Shown here piece after piece: positions 29,087 through 37,292 of a stretch of 64,000 bases of DNA; within the stretch, counting starts at the first letter, position 1; every line of letters starts with the position of its first letter. Below the pieces are notes generated by a model. The model was given only the letters and a program-made list of their open reading frames with translations, searched no databases and was not told the origin of the DNA. The position numbers and the translations under genes are program-made. The DNA lies in assembly GCA_947479815.1 (NCBI GenBank), contig CANKAT010000007.1, positions 1 through 64,000 of the forward strand. The letters are read 5' to 3'. Origin of the DNA: Sphingobacteriaceae bacterium. GTDB lineage: Bacteria; Bacteroidota; Bacteroidia; Sphingobacteriales; Sphingobacteriaceae.

Positions 29087-30400
29087 ATGAAGAAATTACT
29101 AAGCATTCTGCTCATGGGCTGTTGCATACCTGTGTTTGCCCAAACCAAGGCTGATGATATTAAGTCATTTACCTTAAATAACGGAATGAAATTCCTGGTT
29201 GCCGAGGATAATTCAATCCCCAATGCCAATATGTACTTGTTCTATAAGGTAGGTTCCCGAAATGAACATCCTGGTATCACAGGCTTATCTCATTTTTTTG
29301 AGCATATGATGTTTAATGGGGCAAAGAAATACGGGCCTAAAATGTTTGACCAATCCATGGAATTTAATGGGGGAGCTAATAATGCATATACCACCCAGAA
29401 TGTTACGGTTTATACGGATTGGTTTCCAGTAAATGCAATGGAAACTATTTTTGACCTCGAGTCAGATCGTATTGCCAGCTTGAACATTGATCCTAAAATG
29501 GTGGAAAGTGAGCGTGGTGTAGTTCTTTCTGAACGCAGCACAGGTCTTGAAAATTCTCCATGGAATATGTTAAGTGATGCATTGAACGCAAGTGCATTTC
29601 AGGAACATCCATATCACTGGACGGTAATTGGTTATGAGACGGATATAAAAAACTGGACAAAGGAAGACCTTGAAAAATATTTCAGGACTTATTATGCTCC
29701 AAATAACTGTGTGGTAGTAATTTCTGGGAATGTAAAGGTTGATGAAGTTAAGCGGATGGCAGAGAAATACATGGCTCCAATACCTGCAAACTCACCTCCA
29801 AAACCGGTTCATCTGGTTGAGCCTCCACAAACCGGAGAGCGCAGAGTAACCATTCAGAAAGAAGTTCCAAGTCCTTATTTAATGATTGGTTACCATACGC
29901 CTGAAGCTACAAATAAGGATTATTATTCCTTAAGTATACTGAACGCAGTACTGAGTAGCGGAAACTCATCAAGACTGTATTCAGAACTGGTTGATAAAAA
30001 GCAGCTGGCAAACATGGTTGGATCAGATTTCAACGAAAGCTTTGATCCTAACCTGTTCAATATATATGCTATTGCAGCAAAAGGAGTAAAGGAAGTAGAT
30101 ATAGAATCAGCTATCTATGCAGAGATTGATAAAATAAAAAAAGATGGTATCACTGAAAATGAACTTCAAAAAATCAAGAATCAGAAGCTGATTGAGTTTT
30201 ATGCTCAAATTGAGACGATCAATGGAAAGTCGAATAATATCGGGACGTATGAATTATTTTTTGGTGATTACCGAAAGATGTTCGATGCGCCTGCTGAATA
30301 TTCAAAGGTAAGTATTGAGGATGTGAAGCGTGTGGCAAGCCAATATTTTAATAAGTCAAATCGTACTGTAGGTATTTTAAAATCTAAAGTAGAAGAATAA
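29087..30400 (+). CDS. M16-family zinc peptidase, catalytic subunit
   Basis: A 437-residue exported insulinase/pitrilysin-family peptidase with the signal peptide LLSILLMGCCIPVFAQ. The inverted zinc motif HxxEH is intact (GLSHFFEHMMFNG), with further acidic ligand candidates downstream in METIFDLESDRI and VESERGVVLSERS. A second M16 domain completes the half-clam. It pairs with the next gene, 4 bp downstream, which lacks the zinc motif, as in two-subunit processing-peptidase-like M16 enzymes. It probably degrades peptides in the periplasm. Confidence 0.92.
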   Translation: MKKLLSILLMGCCIPVFAQTKADDIKSFTLNNGMKFLVAEDNSIPNANMYLFYKVGSRNEHPGITGLSHFFEHMMFNGAKKYGPKMFDQSMEFNGGANNAYTTQNVTVYTDWFPVNAMETIFDLESDRIASLNIDPKMVESERGVVLSERSTGLENSPWNMLSDALNASAFQEHPYHWTVIGYETDIKNWTKEDLEKYFRTYYAPNNCVVVISGNVKVDEVKRMAEKYMAPIPANSPPKPVHLVEPPQTGERRVTIQKEVPSPYLMIGYHTPEATNKDYYSLSILNAVLSSGNSSRLYSELVDKKQLANMVGSDFNESFDPNLFNIYAIAAKGVKEVDIESAIYAEIDKIKKDGITENELQKIKNQKLIEFYAQIETINGKSNNIGTYELFFGDYRKMFDAPAEYSKVSIEDVKRVASQYFNKSNRTVGILKSKVEE

Positions 30401-30404
30401 GGAA

Positions 30405-31808
30405 ATGAAGAAATTAGTAAGAAATATCTCAGCTGTTCTGATAGCATTAGTGCTTTTTAGCCCGGCAATTGCCCAAAAAATACCCTTGGCATTTAAGGTT
30501 CCCGTTTATGAAAAGTTTACTTTACCTAATGGATTGACCGTTTACCTGATGGAACAGCATGAAGTTCCGTTGATCAGTGTTTCTGCCATTGTTCCTGCTG
30601 GAGCTATTTATGATGCCGAGAAATCTGGTTTAGCCAGTTTAACCGCCGCAGGTTTACAATATGGTACCAAATCGTATTCAAAAATCAAAATTGAGGAGGA
30701 CCTTGACTTTATAGGAGCAGATCTAAATACCTATGCAAGTAAAGAATCGGCCACAATTACCTCAAAATTTGCAGCTAAGGATGCTGAAAAGGTTCTTCCA
30801 ATTCTTAAAGAAGTACTGGTGGATCCTGTATTTGATAAAGACGAATTTGAAAAGGAGAGAAAACGAGTTCTTTCAAATCTTGAGCAGGCAAAGTTAAGCC
30901 CTAGAAATGTGATCAATGCCTACTGGGATAAATTCATCTATGGTTCCCATGTGTATGCAAATCCTGTAAATGGAAGTCCAGCCACGGTTGGAAAATTCAG
31001 TGTAGATGATTTAAAGACCTTTTACAAAAACAATTACGGTCCGCAAGGTTCTGCTATTGCTATTGTTGGTGATTTCAACACAAAAGTAATGAAAGCACGT
31101 ATTATTAGCCTGTTTGGTGCATGGAAAAGGACCGGTCTTCCGCAGAGCAATCTTGCCGCTCAGGCTGTGAGTGTACCCCAAACTGCCCGTGTACTTCTGG
31201 TGAATAAAGAAGATGCTCGTGAAACCACTTTCTTAATTGGAGGAATGGGAATTCGTCGCGACAACCCCGATTTTGTGGCTATTGAAGTGGTTAATACAGT
31301 TTTTGGTGGCCGCTTTACTTCTTGGTTAAATGATGAGCTTCGGGTTAATTCTGGACTCACCTATGGAGCCAGAAGTAGTTTTTCGCCTTTAAAAAACTCT
31401 GGCACCTTCTCCATTTCAACCTTTACAGCCGTAAAAACTACGCTTCCAACAGTTGAAAAAACCTTGCATGTACTGGATAGTTTACATGCAACAGGTTTTA
31501 ACGAAAAGACACTGGCTTCGGCAAAGAATTATGTTAAAGGGCAGTTCCCGCCGCGTTATGAAACTGCCGGGCAATTAGCTGGTTTATTAACTCAGATGTT
31601 TTGGTATGGTTTTAATGAGTCGTTCATTAATAATTTTCAGAGTAATGTTGATGGACTCACGCTGGCCAGGTCAAAAGAGATCATTACTAAATATTTTCCA
31701 AAAGATAAGCTTCAATTTTTATTGATTGGTAAATCAGAAGATATTAAGGGTATTGCAGCAAAGTATGGTCCTGTTACAGAAAAGGATATTAAGGCTGACG
31801 GATTCTAA
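30405..31808 (+). CDS. M16-family peptidase-like, non-catalytic partner subunit
   Basis: A 467-residue exported M16-fold protein (leader ISAVLIALVLFSPAIAQ). Where the catalytic partner has HFFEH, this protein reads LASLTAAGLQYGT, so the zinc site is absent. The C-terminal half keeps the glycine-rich substrate-binding loop region (VNTVFGGRFTSWLNDELRVNSGLTYGARS, with the conserved R/Y found in M16B partners). Such pairs form heterodimers in which this subunit supplies substrate-binding residues. The start is 4 bp after the partner's stop. Confidence 0.9.
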   Translation: MKKLVRNISAVLIALVLFSPAIAQKIPLAFKVPVYEKFTLPNGLTVYLMEQHEVPLISVSAIVPAGAIYDAEKSGLASLTAAGLQYGTKSYSKIKIEEDLDFIGADLNTYASKESATITSKFAAKDAEKVLPILKEVLVDPVFDKDEFEKERKRVLSNLEQAKLSPRNVINAYWDKFIYGSHVYANPVNGSPATVGKFSVDDLKTFYKNNYGPQGSAIAIVGDFNTKVMKARIISLFGAWKRTGLPQSNLAAQAVSVPQTARVLLVNKEDARETTFLIGGMGIRRDNPDFVAIEVVNTVFGGRFTSWLNDELRVNSGLTYGARSSFSPLKNSGTFSISTFTAVKTTLPTVEKTLHVLDSLHATGFNEKTLASAKNYVKGQFPPRYETAGQLAGLLTQMFWYGFNESFINNFQSNVDGLTLARSKEIITKYFPKDKLQFLLIGKSEDIKGIAAKYGPVTEKDIKADGF

Positions 31809-31873
31809 GATTTATTGGCTAAAAAGATTCAATATCCTTATAGCTTTTACTCAATAGATGAGTAATTTTTTTC

Positions 31874-31881
31874 TATTTTTG
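31874..31881 (+). promoter_or_regulatory. putative -7 promoter box (TATTTTTG) for prfB
   Basis: TATTTTTG fits TAnnTTTG and ends only 4 nt before the prfB ATG at 31886. If used, transcription would begin at or next to the ATG, giving a leaderless or nearly leaderless mRNA. No clear -33 box. Confidence 0.4.
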
Positions 31882-31885
31882 CACT

Positions 31886-32963
31886 ATGACCAAAGAAAAT
31901 ATTCAGGATTTAAGAGACAGAATAACGTCTCTGAGGAGGCATCTTTGACATCGACAAGAAGTTAGATGATCTCAAAAATGAGCAGGATATTGCCCTGAGA
32001 CCCGATTTCTGGGATGACCCTAAGGAAGCCGAGAAAGCATTACACTCGATAAACAGTAAGAAAAAATGGACTGATGAGTTCCAACTTGCGGAAGCATCCG
32101 TTGAAGATGTTACTGTCATGCTCGATTTTTTCCAATCGGGAGATGCCACCGAAGCCGAATTAAAGGAGCAATTTGATATTACAGTTAAAAAGGTAGAAGA
32201 GCTAGAATTCAAAAACATGCTCAGTTCTGAAGAAGATCAGCTGAATGCGGTGATGCAGATTACTGCTGGGGCTGGTGGTACCGAAAGTTGCGACTGGGCA
32301 GCTATGCTACTCAGAATGTATGTTATGTGGGGCGAAAAGCATGGTTTCAAGGTCAGTGAACAAGATTATCAAGAAGGCGATGTGGCCGGAATCAAGACTG
32401 TAACCATACAATTTGAAGGCAACTTTGCCTATGGGTATTTAAAAGGCGAGAATGGTGTTCACAGGTTGGTCAGAATTTCACCTTTTGATTCAAATGCAAA
32501 GCGACATACCTCATTTGCTTCAGTGTATGTCTACCCATTGGTAGATGATACCATTGAGATCTACGTTAACCCGGCAGATATTGAATTTGAAACCTTCCGC
32601 TCTGGCGGTGCTGGTGGCCAGAATGTGAATAAGGTAGAAACTGCCGTTCGTTTATATCATAAACCATCTGGAATTATTATTAAAAATCAAGAATCACGTT
32701 CTCAGCTTCAAAATAAAGAGAATGCAATCCGACTATTGAAATCACAGCTTTATGAGGCAGAAATGCGTAAGCGACAGGAAGCTTCAGCAACCATTGAGGG
32801 AAATAAGAAAAAGATAGAATGGGGTTCACAGATTCGGAATTATGTGCTGCATCCTTATAAACTGGTGAAAGATTTGCGCACAAATTATGAAACATCCAAT
32901 GCTCAGGCAGTTCTTGATGGCGACCTGGATGAATTTTTGAAGGCTTATTTAATGGAATTTTAA
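31886..32963 (+). CDS. prfB: peptide chain release factor 2, programmed +1 frameshift
   Basis: Recognises UGA and UAA stops and releases the finished peptide. The track shows only the distal part (32118 on). The gene begins at ATG 31886 with [20 protein letters not shown] and meets an in-frame TGA at 31946-31948. The classic RF2 autoregulatory site is present: SD-like AGGAGG (31934-31939), three nucleotides, then CTT TGA C. Skipping T31946 gives join(31886..31945,31947..32963), about 358 residues, and joins [25 protein letters not shown] to the rest without a break. The stop-reading tripeptide SPF (near 198) and the catalytic GGQ (near 240, in [11 protein letters not shown]) are intact. When RF2 is scarce, slow UGA reading favours the shift and restores RF2. 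Confidence 0.97.
31934..31949 (+). promoter_or_regulatory. RF2 +1 programmed frameshift site
   Basis: AGGAGGCATCTTTGAC: an internal Shine-Dalgarno element three nucleotides before the slippery CTT codon, followed by the in-frame TGA and a C that makes termination weak. This matches the established bacterial prfB site. Confidence 0.96.
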
Positions 32964-33410
32964 CAATGATCCAAGATCCAAGATCCAAGAACCAAGACAA
33001 TTCAGTGCTAATTTGAAATTTACAGTATTTCCCAAAATCTGACAACAGATAACAGACAACAGATAACAGAATCAAGAGCCAAGAACCAAGACAAAAGAAC
33101 CAAGACAATTCAGTGCTAATTTGAAATTTACAGTATTTTCCAAAATCTGCCAACAGATAACAGACAACAGATAACAGAATCAAGAGCCAGGAACCAAGAC
33201 AAAAGAACAAGGACAATTAACTGCTGATTTGAATTTAATTGTATTTTCCAAAATCTGACAACAGATAACAGACAACAGATAACAGAATCAAGAGCCAAGA
33301 ATCAAGATCCAAGAACCAAGACAAAAGAACAAGGACAATTAACTGCTGATTTGAATTTAATTGTATTTTCCAAAATCTGACAACAGATAACAGACTAATT
33401 AAAAATTACT
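32964..33410. repeat. tandem array of ~108-bp units containing heptamers
   Basis: Four copies of a unit that begins about caatt(c/a)a(g/c)tgct (32998, 33106, 33214, 33336), spaced 108, 108 and 122 bp. Each includes aatttga(a)att, gtattttccaaaatctg, then heptamers cagataa-cagacaa-cagataa and ccaagaa/ccaagac. The fourth spacing is longer by 14 bp, exactly two extra ccaaga-type heptamers. It fills most of the 559-bp spacer between prfB and the SirB1-like gene. No coding role; the minus-strand ORF here is a by-product of a period divisible by three. Confidence 0.93.
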
Positions 33411-33458
33411 GCAAAAAGTCTTTGTTCCTTGCTCTTTCCTCCTTTATCCTTTCAGCTC

Positions 33459-33518
33459 CTTACTTATAACTTATTACCTATAACTTATTACCTATAACTT
33501 ATTACTTATTACTTTCCC
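33459..33518. repeat. heptanucleotide array (cttatta / cctataa)
   Basis: Consecutive 7-mers cttataa, cttatta, cctataa, cttatta, cctataa, cttatta, cttatta, ctttccc. It is related in sequence to the array at 27101-27350 and is again preceded by ctttcagctcctta. It ends 4 bp before the stop of the SirB1-like gene. Confidence 0.92.
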
Positions 33519-33522
33519 CACC

Positions 33523-34407
33523 CTATCTCGGGTCCGGAAAAATACCCAGCATCTCTTGAACTTCTGCAACTTTCTCAACTGCTGATAGCTTTTCATAAGC
33601 ACTGATGAGGTTTCTAAGTACCCGCTGAATGATCTCTACATTACTGCAAGGCTCATAGAAATGATGCTGAGGTTTGAGATTAAGTTGTTTTAAGAATCCA
33701 TCCACATCTTTTCTTCCAAAAAGAAAACCTTTATTAAATGCATTGATATAAAACAGGATGTTATTTTCTGAATCGTTTTCCGATTTACTTTTAAGTTCGG
33801 ATGGATCTTCCTCCACATAGGCGAGTACGAAATGCTGAGGCAGGTTAACTCCATAAATGGGAATGTCGAGTTTTTGCGCAATAATCGAATAGATTACTGC
33901 CAGTAGGATCTGATTTCCTTTTTTGCTCTCTAATACCTGACTCAGATATGAATTCTGAGGATCCTGATGGTTGCTAGTATTGCCTGAAAATCCATGAGTT
34001 TCATAGATAACATGATTGATTATCTTCACCTTTTCAACCGCGCTCATTTCATAAATCAACTGCATCCAGATATCCCTTTTAATATCTTCGATCTGATTGA
34101 TTATCTTCTGTTCATCTAGGTCTGGGTATTGATATTTATTGATGATTAGTATTCCCTGTAAAAGGTCGTATGATCCTGAGATATACCAAAGTTCCAGTTC
34201 TCGTTTTACATTACTAAACTGGATCTTGTGTACCAGATTTTCAATTCTCTCCTGAAGCATAGAATCCAATGAATGTGACCAGGCATTTTCCAGATAGCCA
34301 ATCACCTCATTGCCAATAGACAAGAGCTTTTCTTCCACATGACTGGATATTTCAACATCCGGGTCGTCGAGCAATTTTATAAGAGATTGTACTTCTTTTT
34401 CGTTCAT
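33523..34407 (-). CDS. transglutaminase-like SirB1-family protein
   Basis: A 294-residue cytoplasmic protein. Residues about 125-235 match the SirB1 N-terminal/Transglut_core2 domain: SYLSQVLESKKGNQILLAVIYSIIAQKLDIPIYGVNLPQHFVLAYVEE. The papain-like cysteine of true transglutaminases is not evident in the expected GNQILLAVIY position, so it may be non-catalytic, as thought for SirB1. The N-terminal part is helical (IGYLENAWSHSLDSMLQERIENLVH), possibly HEAT-like. The C-terminus has TPR-like helices. Function is unknown. Its 3' end abuts the heptamer array. Confidence 0.8.
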   Translation of the reverse strand: MNEKEVQSLIKLLDDPDVEISSHVEEKLLSIGNEVIGYLENAWSHSLDSMLQERIENLVHKIQFSNVKRELELWYISGSYDLLQGILIINKYQYPDLDEQKIINQIEDIKRDIWMQLIYEMSAVEKVKIINHVIYETHGFSGNTSNHQDPQNSYLSQVLESKKGNQILLAVIYSIIAQKLDIPIYGVNLPQHFVLAYVEEDPSELKSKSENDSENNILFYINAFNKGFLFGRKDVDGFLKQLNLKPQHHFYEPCSNVEIIQRVLRNLISAYEKLSAVEKVAEVQEMLGIFPDPR

Positions 34408-34477
34408 TTGTATTTACAAATTTACGCAAAAATGTGCTTCTTCTTATGAGTTTTGTTGGCTGTCAGCTTCTTGTATC

Positions 34478-34512
34478 TGAAATCTCATGTCTCAGATCTC
34501 ACATCTGAAAAC
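34478..34512. repeat. short heptanucleotide tract (tnannTC type)
   Basis: Five consecutive 7-mers: tgaaatc, tcatgtc, tcagatc, tcacatc, tgaaaac. It is a degenerate example of the window's 7-bp-period repeats and lies inside the extended N-terminus that the ORF track gives the next gene, supporting the later ATG start. Confidence 0.65.
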
Positions 34513-34525
34513 TATCTTTAGCCCC

Positions 34526-35311
34526 ATGATAAATCTCCAACTGGCGGTTGATTTTCTTAAATATCGATTAAAAGCTAAAACGCGGCATGGTGTACATTCG
34601 CCCTTTACTTACTGTCTGGTTGATCAAGTTATTTACGACTTTCAAGCCAAAAAGGTTTATGCTGACATTGAGAAATTGCGGTCTGAATTAGTACGTGATA
34701 TGCGCAGTATAACTATTACTGATCATAATGATGGTTCACTGCTTAACAAGAATAAACAAAAAAAGGTTAGCGCATTAGCCAGGAATATTCTAAAGCCTGC
34801 CAGGGTAGACCAGCTCATCCATCGCCTTGTAGCAGATTTGAATCCGGGAAACATTATTGAATCGGGTACCTGCTTAGGCATTACGACAGCATACCTTGCC
34901 AAAGCAGCTCCTAATGCTAGGGTCATAAGTATCGAAGAATGTCCTGAAACTGCAGCCATTGCTCTTGAAAATCTTAAAAATCTTCAAATTCAAAATACAG
35001 AAATCTGTGTTGGGAATTTTGATGAGCTATTACCAGATATTATTAAAAATATTCCTGAGCTCGATCTCATATTAATAAATGGAAGGCATACAAAAGAGGC
35101 TATTTTGAATTATTTTCAATGTTGTCTTCCAAAATTAAGTGAACGCTCCATTATGATCTTTCATCATATTCATCGAAGTAAAGAAATGAATAGGGCTTGG
35201 GAACATATTAAAGAACACCCCGAAGTCAGTGTAACTATTGATCTTTTTCAAATCGGACTGGTATTCGTTAAAAAAGGCCAAGCCAAAGAAGATTTTGCGA
35301 TTCGGTTTTAA
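34526..35311 (+). CDS. class I SAM-dependent methyltransferase
   Basis: A 261-residue methyltransferase with an O-methyltransferase-like core: SAM-binding IIESGTCLGITTAYLAKAA, acidic ribose-binding RVISIEECPETAAIA, then LDLILINGRHTKEAILNYF. The N-terminal region (LKYRLKAKTRHGVHSPFTYCLVDQVIYD) is a recognisable Bacteroidota extension. Substrate is unknown. The ORF track starts at TTG 34487 inside a heptamer repeat; ATG 34526 is preferred because MINLQLAVDFLKYRLKAKTRHGVHSPF is the natural family N-terminus. Confidence 0.85.
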   Translation: MINLQLAVDFLKYRLKAKTRHGVHSPFTYCLVDQVIYDFQAKKVYADIEKLRSELVRDMRSITITDHNDGSLLNKNKQKKVSALARNILKPARVDQLIHRLVADLNPGNIIESGTCLGITTAYLAKAAPNARVISIEECPETAAIALENLKNLQIQNTEICVGNFDELLPDIIKNIPELDLILINGRHTKEAILNYFQCCLPKLSERSIMIFHHIHRSKEMNRAWEHIKEHPEVSVTIDLFQIGLVFVKKGQAKEDFAIRF

Positions 35312-35408
35312 TGAAATTAAGGTTTTCGTTAAATGGCAAATCCATTTTTATTTTTTCGTTTTAAATTTAATTCAGGGAACTATTTTTAGTGCCACTTTTT
35401 AAAATCAA

Positions 35409-35416
35409 TAGATTTG
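35409..35416 (+). promoter_or_regulatory. putative -7 promoter box (TAGATTTG) for the PqqD/ATP-grasp operon
   Basis: TAGATTTG fits TAnnTTTG and is 58 nt before the GNAT ATG at 35475, a reasonable leader length for the operon. No clear -33 element. A near-match TATTTTTA lies a little further upstream. Confidence 0.35.
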
Positions 35417-35474
35417 TTTTTTATTGAAGATTAAACTTATCAATATATTTTTTTCGTATGTTATCTTTATAATT

Positions 35475-35981
35475 ATGACTAAAATAGCCATTCGTCCGTG
35501 GGAACCTAAAGATGCCGATTGGCTATCTCAGAACTTCAATAATGAACATATTTGGAATAATTTAAGAGATTATATTCCACATCCCTATTCTATTGAGATC
35601 GCCGAAAATTTTATCACTGAACAGCAGGAATTAAATCCTACCCAAAATTTTCTTATTACCAGTGATTCTGAAAGAGTTGGAGGCATAGGTATTACTTTCC
35701 AAGAAGACATTTACAGGATGAATGTAGAGCTCGGTTATTGGATTTCAGAACCCAATTGGGGAAATGGATTTGCCAGTGATGCGGTTTGTACAATGGTGGA
35801 TTATGTGTTTGAGTCTTTTGCCATAAACAGAATTGTAGCCGAGGTTTTTGAATACAATCGTTCAAGTATGCGGGTACTGGAAAAAAACGGATTTGCATTA
35901 GAAAATGTGGCAAGAAAGGGCATTATTAAGAACAATATTTTACTGGATAATTATATCTGGGTTAAACAAAAAATTTATTAA
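35475..35981 (+). CDS. GNAT-family N-acetyltransferase (RimJ/RimL type)
   Basis: A 168-residue acetyl-CoA-dependent N-acyltransferase. Visible parts: IRPWEPKDADWL at the start, VGGIGITFQ, VELGYWISEPNWGNGFASDAV with the acetyl-CoA loop (equivalent of Q/RxxGxG/A), and INRIVAEVFEYNRSSMRVLEKNGF. It resembles enzymes that acetylate amines or the N-terminus of peptides. The track start (TTG 35424) is replaced by ATG 35475 on family grounds. It lies 5 bp before the PqqD-like gene and so begins the eight-gene run, although it could also be an independent gene sharing the promoter. Confidence 0.85.
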   Translation: MTKIAIRPWEPKDADWLSQNFNNEHIWNNLRDYIPHPYSIEIAENFITEQQELNPTQNFLITSDSERVGGIGITFQEDIYRMNVELGYWISEPNWGNGFASDAVCTMVDYVFESFAINRIVAEVFEYNRSSMRVLEKNGFALENVARKGIIKNNILLDNYIWVKQKIY

Positions 35982-35986
35982 TACGT

Positions 35987-36223
35987 ATGATCAAGAAGAA
36001 TATTGCCACAAACGAATTGGGGTTTGTTTTTAATCCATCCACTGGTGATTCTTTTACAACCAATCAAATTGCGGCGCAAATTCTGCAATGGATGAGAGAG
36101 CAACATGATATTGCTGAGATAAAAAAACGATTGTTAATGCACTATGAAGTAGCATCTTCTGTTGCCGAAAAAGATTTGGATGATTTTATTGCTTCATTAA
36201 AAGAGTTTAATTTATTGACATAA
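35987..36223 (+). CDS. PqqD-like peptide-carrier (RRE) protein
   Basis: A 78-residue stand-alone PqqD-family protein: NELGFVFNPSTGDSFTTNQIAAQILQWM, then a helical half with IAEIKKRLLMHYEV and LDDFIASLKEFNLL. This winged-helix fold is the RiPP recognition element, which presents a precursor peptide to modifying enzymes. No pqqA, pqqC or pqqE is present, so it is not for PQQ. Its tight linkage to an ATP-grasp ligase suggests it recruits a peptide or another carrier-like partner. No precursor-peptide ORF is obvious in the flanking gaps. Confidence 0.82.
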   Translation: MIKKNIATNELGFVFNPSTGDSFTTNQIAAQILQWMREQHDIAEIKKRLLMHYEVASSVAEKDLDDFIASLKEFNLLT

Positions 36224-36240
36224 TTAATGGTTAAATCTGT

Positions 36241-37287
36241 ATGAAAGAAATTCCCTTGGTGATAGCTGTTACTGGTCTAAATGCCATTGATAGTCCTGGT
36301 CCCGGTGTAGCAGCAATAAGGGCTATTCGTGAAGGAATTGGTAGGCCTGTTCGAATCATTGGCTTAGCTTATGAAAACCTGGAGCCAGGAATCTATATGG
36401 ATGGTATATGCGACAAAACATATCTGATTTCATATCCTAACGCGGGCGAAGAAAAATTGTTTAGCATTATTAAGGATATTAATAATCATGAGAAAATAGA
36501 TGTTGTCATTCCAAATTTCGATGCAGAAATCCCCAATTTTATTGGAATTGAAAAAAGGCTATTGGAAATTGGCGTTAAAATGTTTATTCCTACAGCGGAA
36601 ATGTTTCAGGCACGAGATAAGCAAAAGCTATTTGATTTTGGAAAGCAATTTGGTTTATTAGTGCCCAGGGATAAGGTGATTTATCAGATTGGTGAACTAT
36701 CTTCTGTGGCAGAAGAATTTGGATACCCGCTAGTTATAAAAGGTAGATTTTATGAAGCTACTGTTGCTCATACGCTTGAGCAAGCGCAGAAAGCTTTTTA
36801 TAAGATTAGTGCTAAATGGGGTTTGCCCATTATTGTGCAGGAGTTTATCCAAGGAACCGAAATAAATATTGCTGCTTTGGGCAATGGCAAAGGGAATGCC
36901 CTTAGTATTATTCCAATGCGAAAATTATATATAACTGATAAAGGTAAAGCTTGGGCAGGCATAACCATTGAAGATGAGTCATTACTTGACATTGCACGTC
37001 AGTTTATGACCGCTACAAAATGGAGAGGAGGAATGGAATTGGAAATTATGCGTACGGCCAAAAACGAATTGTACATAATGGAAATAAATCCTCGTTTCCC
37101 AGCCTGGATTTATTTAAGTGTAGGTGCCGGGCAAAATCAGCCGGCTTCATTAGTAAAATTGGCATTGGGCGAAAAAGTATTGCCATTTTCGAACTATGAT
37201 GCGGGTAAATTATTTATCCGCTATTCTTGGGATATGATCGTAAACGTTTCCGATTTTCAACAATTCACAGCATTAGGACAATTATAA
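36241..37287 (+). CDS. ATP-grasp ligase
   Basis: A 348-residue ATP-grasp enzyme that should form an amide or ester bond through an acyl-phosphate. An N-terminal Rossmann-like domain (VIAVTGLNAIDSPGPGVAAIRAIR) is followed by the ATP-grasp core: FGYPLVIKGRFYEATVA (ATP lysine), PIIVQEFIQGTEINIAALG (adenine hinge and glutamates) and YIMEINPRFPAWIYLS (Mg-binding E/N). It is carbamoyl-phosphate-synthase-like or peptide-ligase-like rather than a purine enzyme. The gene lies 17 bp after the PqqD-like gene and 5 bp before the decarboxylase. Substrates are unknown; the pairing with a decarboxylase suggests an amino acid is conjugated and then decarboxylated. Confidence 0.88.
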   Translation: MKEIPLVIAVTGLNAIDSPGPGVAAIRAIREGIGRPVRIIGLAYENLEPGIYMDGICDKTYLISYPNAGEEKLFSIIKDINNHEKIDVVIPNFDAEIPNFIGIEKRLLEIGVKMFIPTAEMFQARDKQKLFDFGKQFGLLVPRDKVIYQIGELSSVAEEFGYPLVIKGRFYEATVAHTLEQAQKAFYKISAKWGLPIIVQEFIQGTEINIAALGNGKGNALSIIPMRKLYITDKGKAWAGITIEDESLLDIARQFMTATKWRGGMELEIMRTAKNELYIMEINPRFPAWIYLSVGAGQNQPASLVKLALGEKVLPFSNYDAGKLFIRYSWDMIVNVSDFQQFTALGQL

Positions 37288-37292
37288 ATAGT

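Noticed and set aside
31886-31948. prfB pseudogene or truncated ORF
   Set aside because: The in-frame TGA lies in the standard RF2 frameshift context and the downstream frame is intact.
32680-33216. 178-residue minus-strand ORF with repeated hydrophobic segments
   Set aside because: It is antisense to prfB and to the 108-bp repeat array; the repetition arises because 108 is divisible by three. No start context or family features.
32998-33400. Possible CRISPR array
   Set aside because: Units are long (108 bp) with no short conserved repeat and diverse spacers, and no cas genes are nearby.
35987-36223. PQQ biosynthesis
   Set aside because: Only a PqqD-like protein is present; pqqA, B, C and E are absent and the neighbours belong to a different type of pathway.
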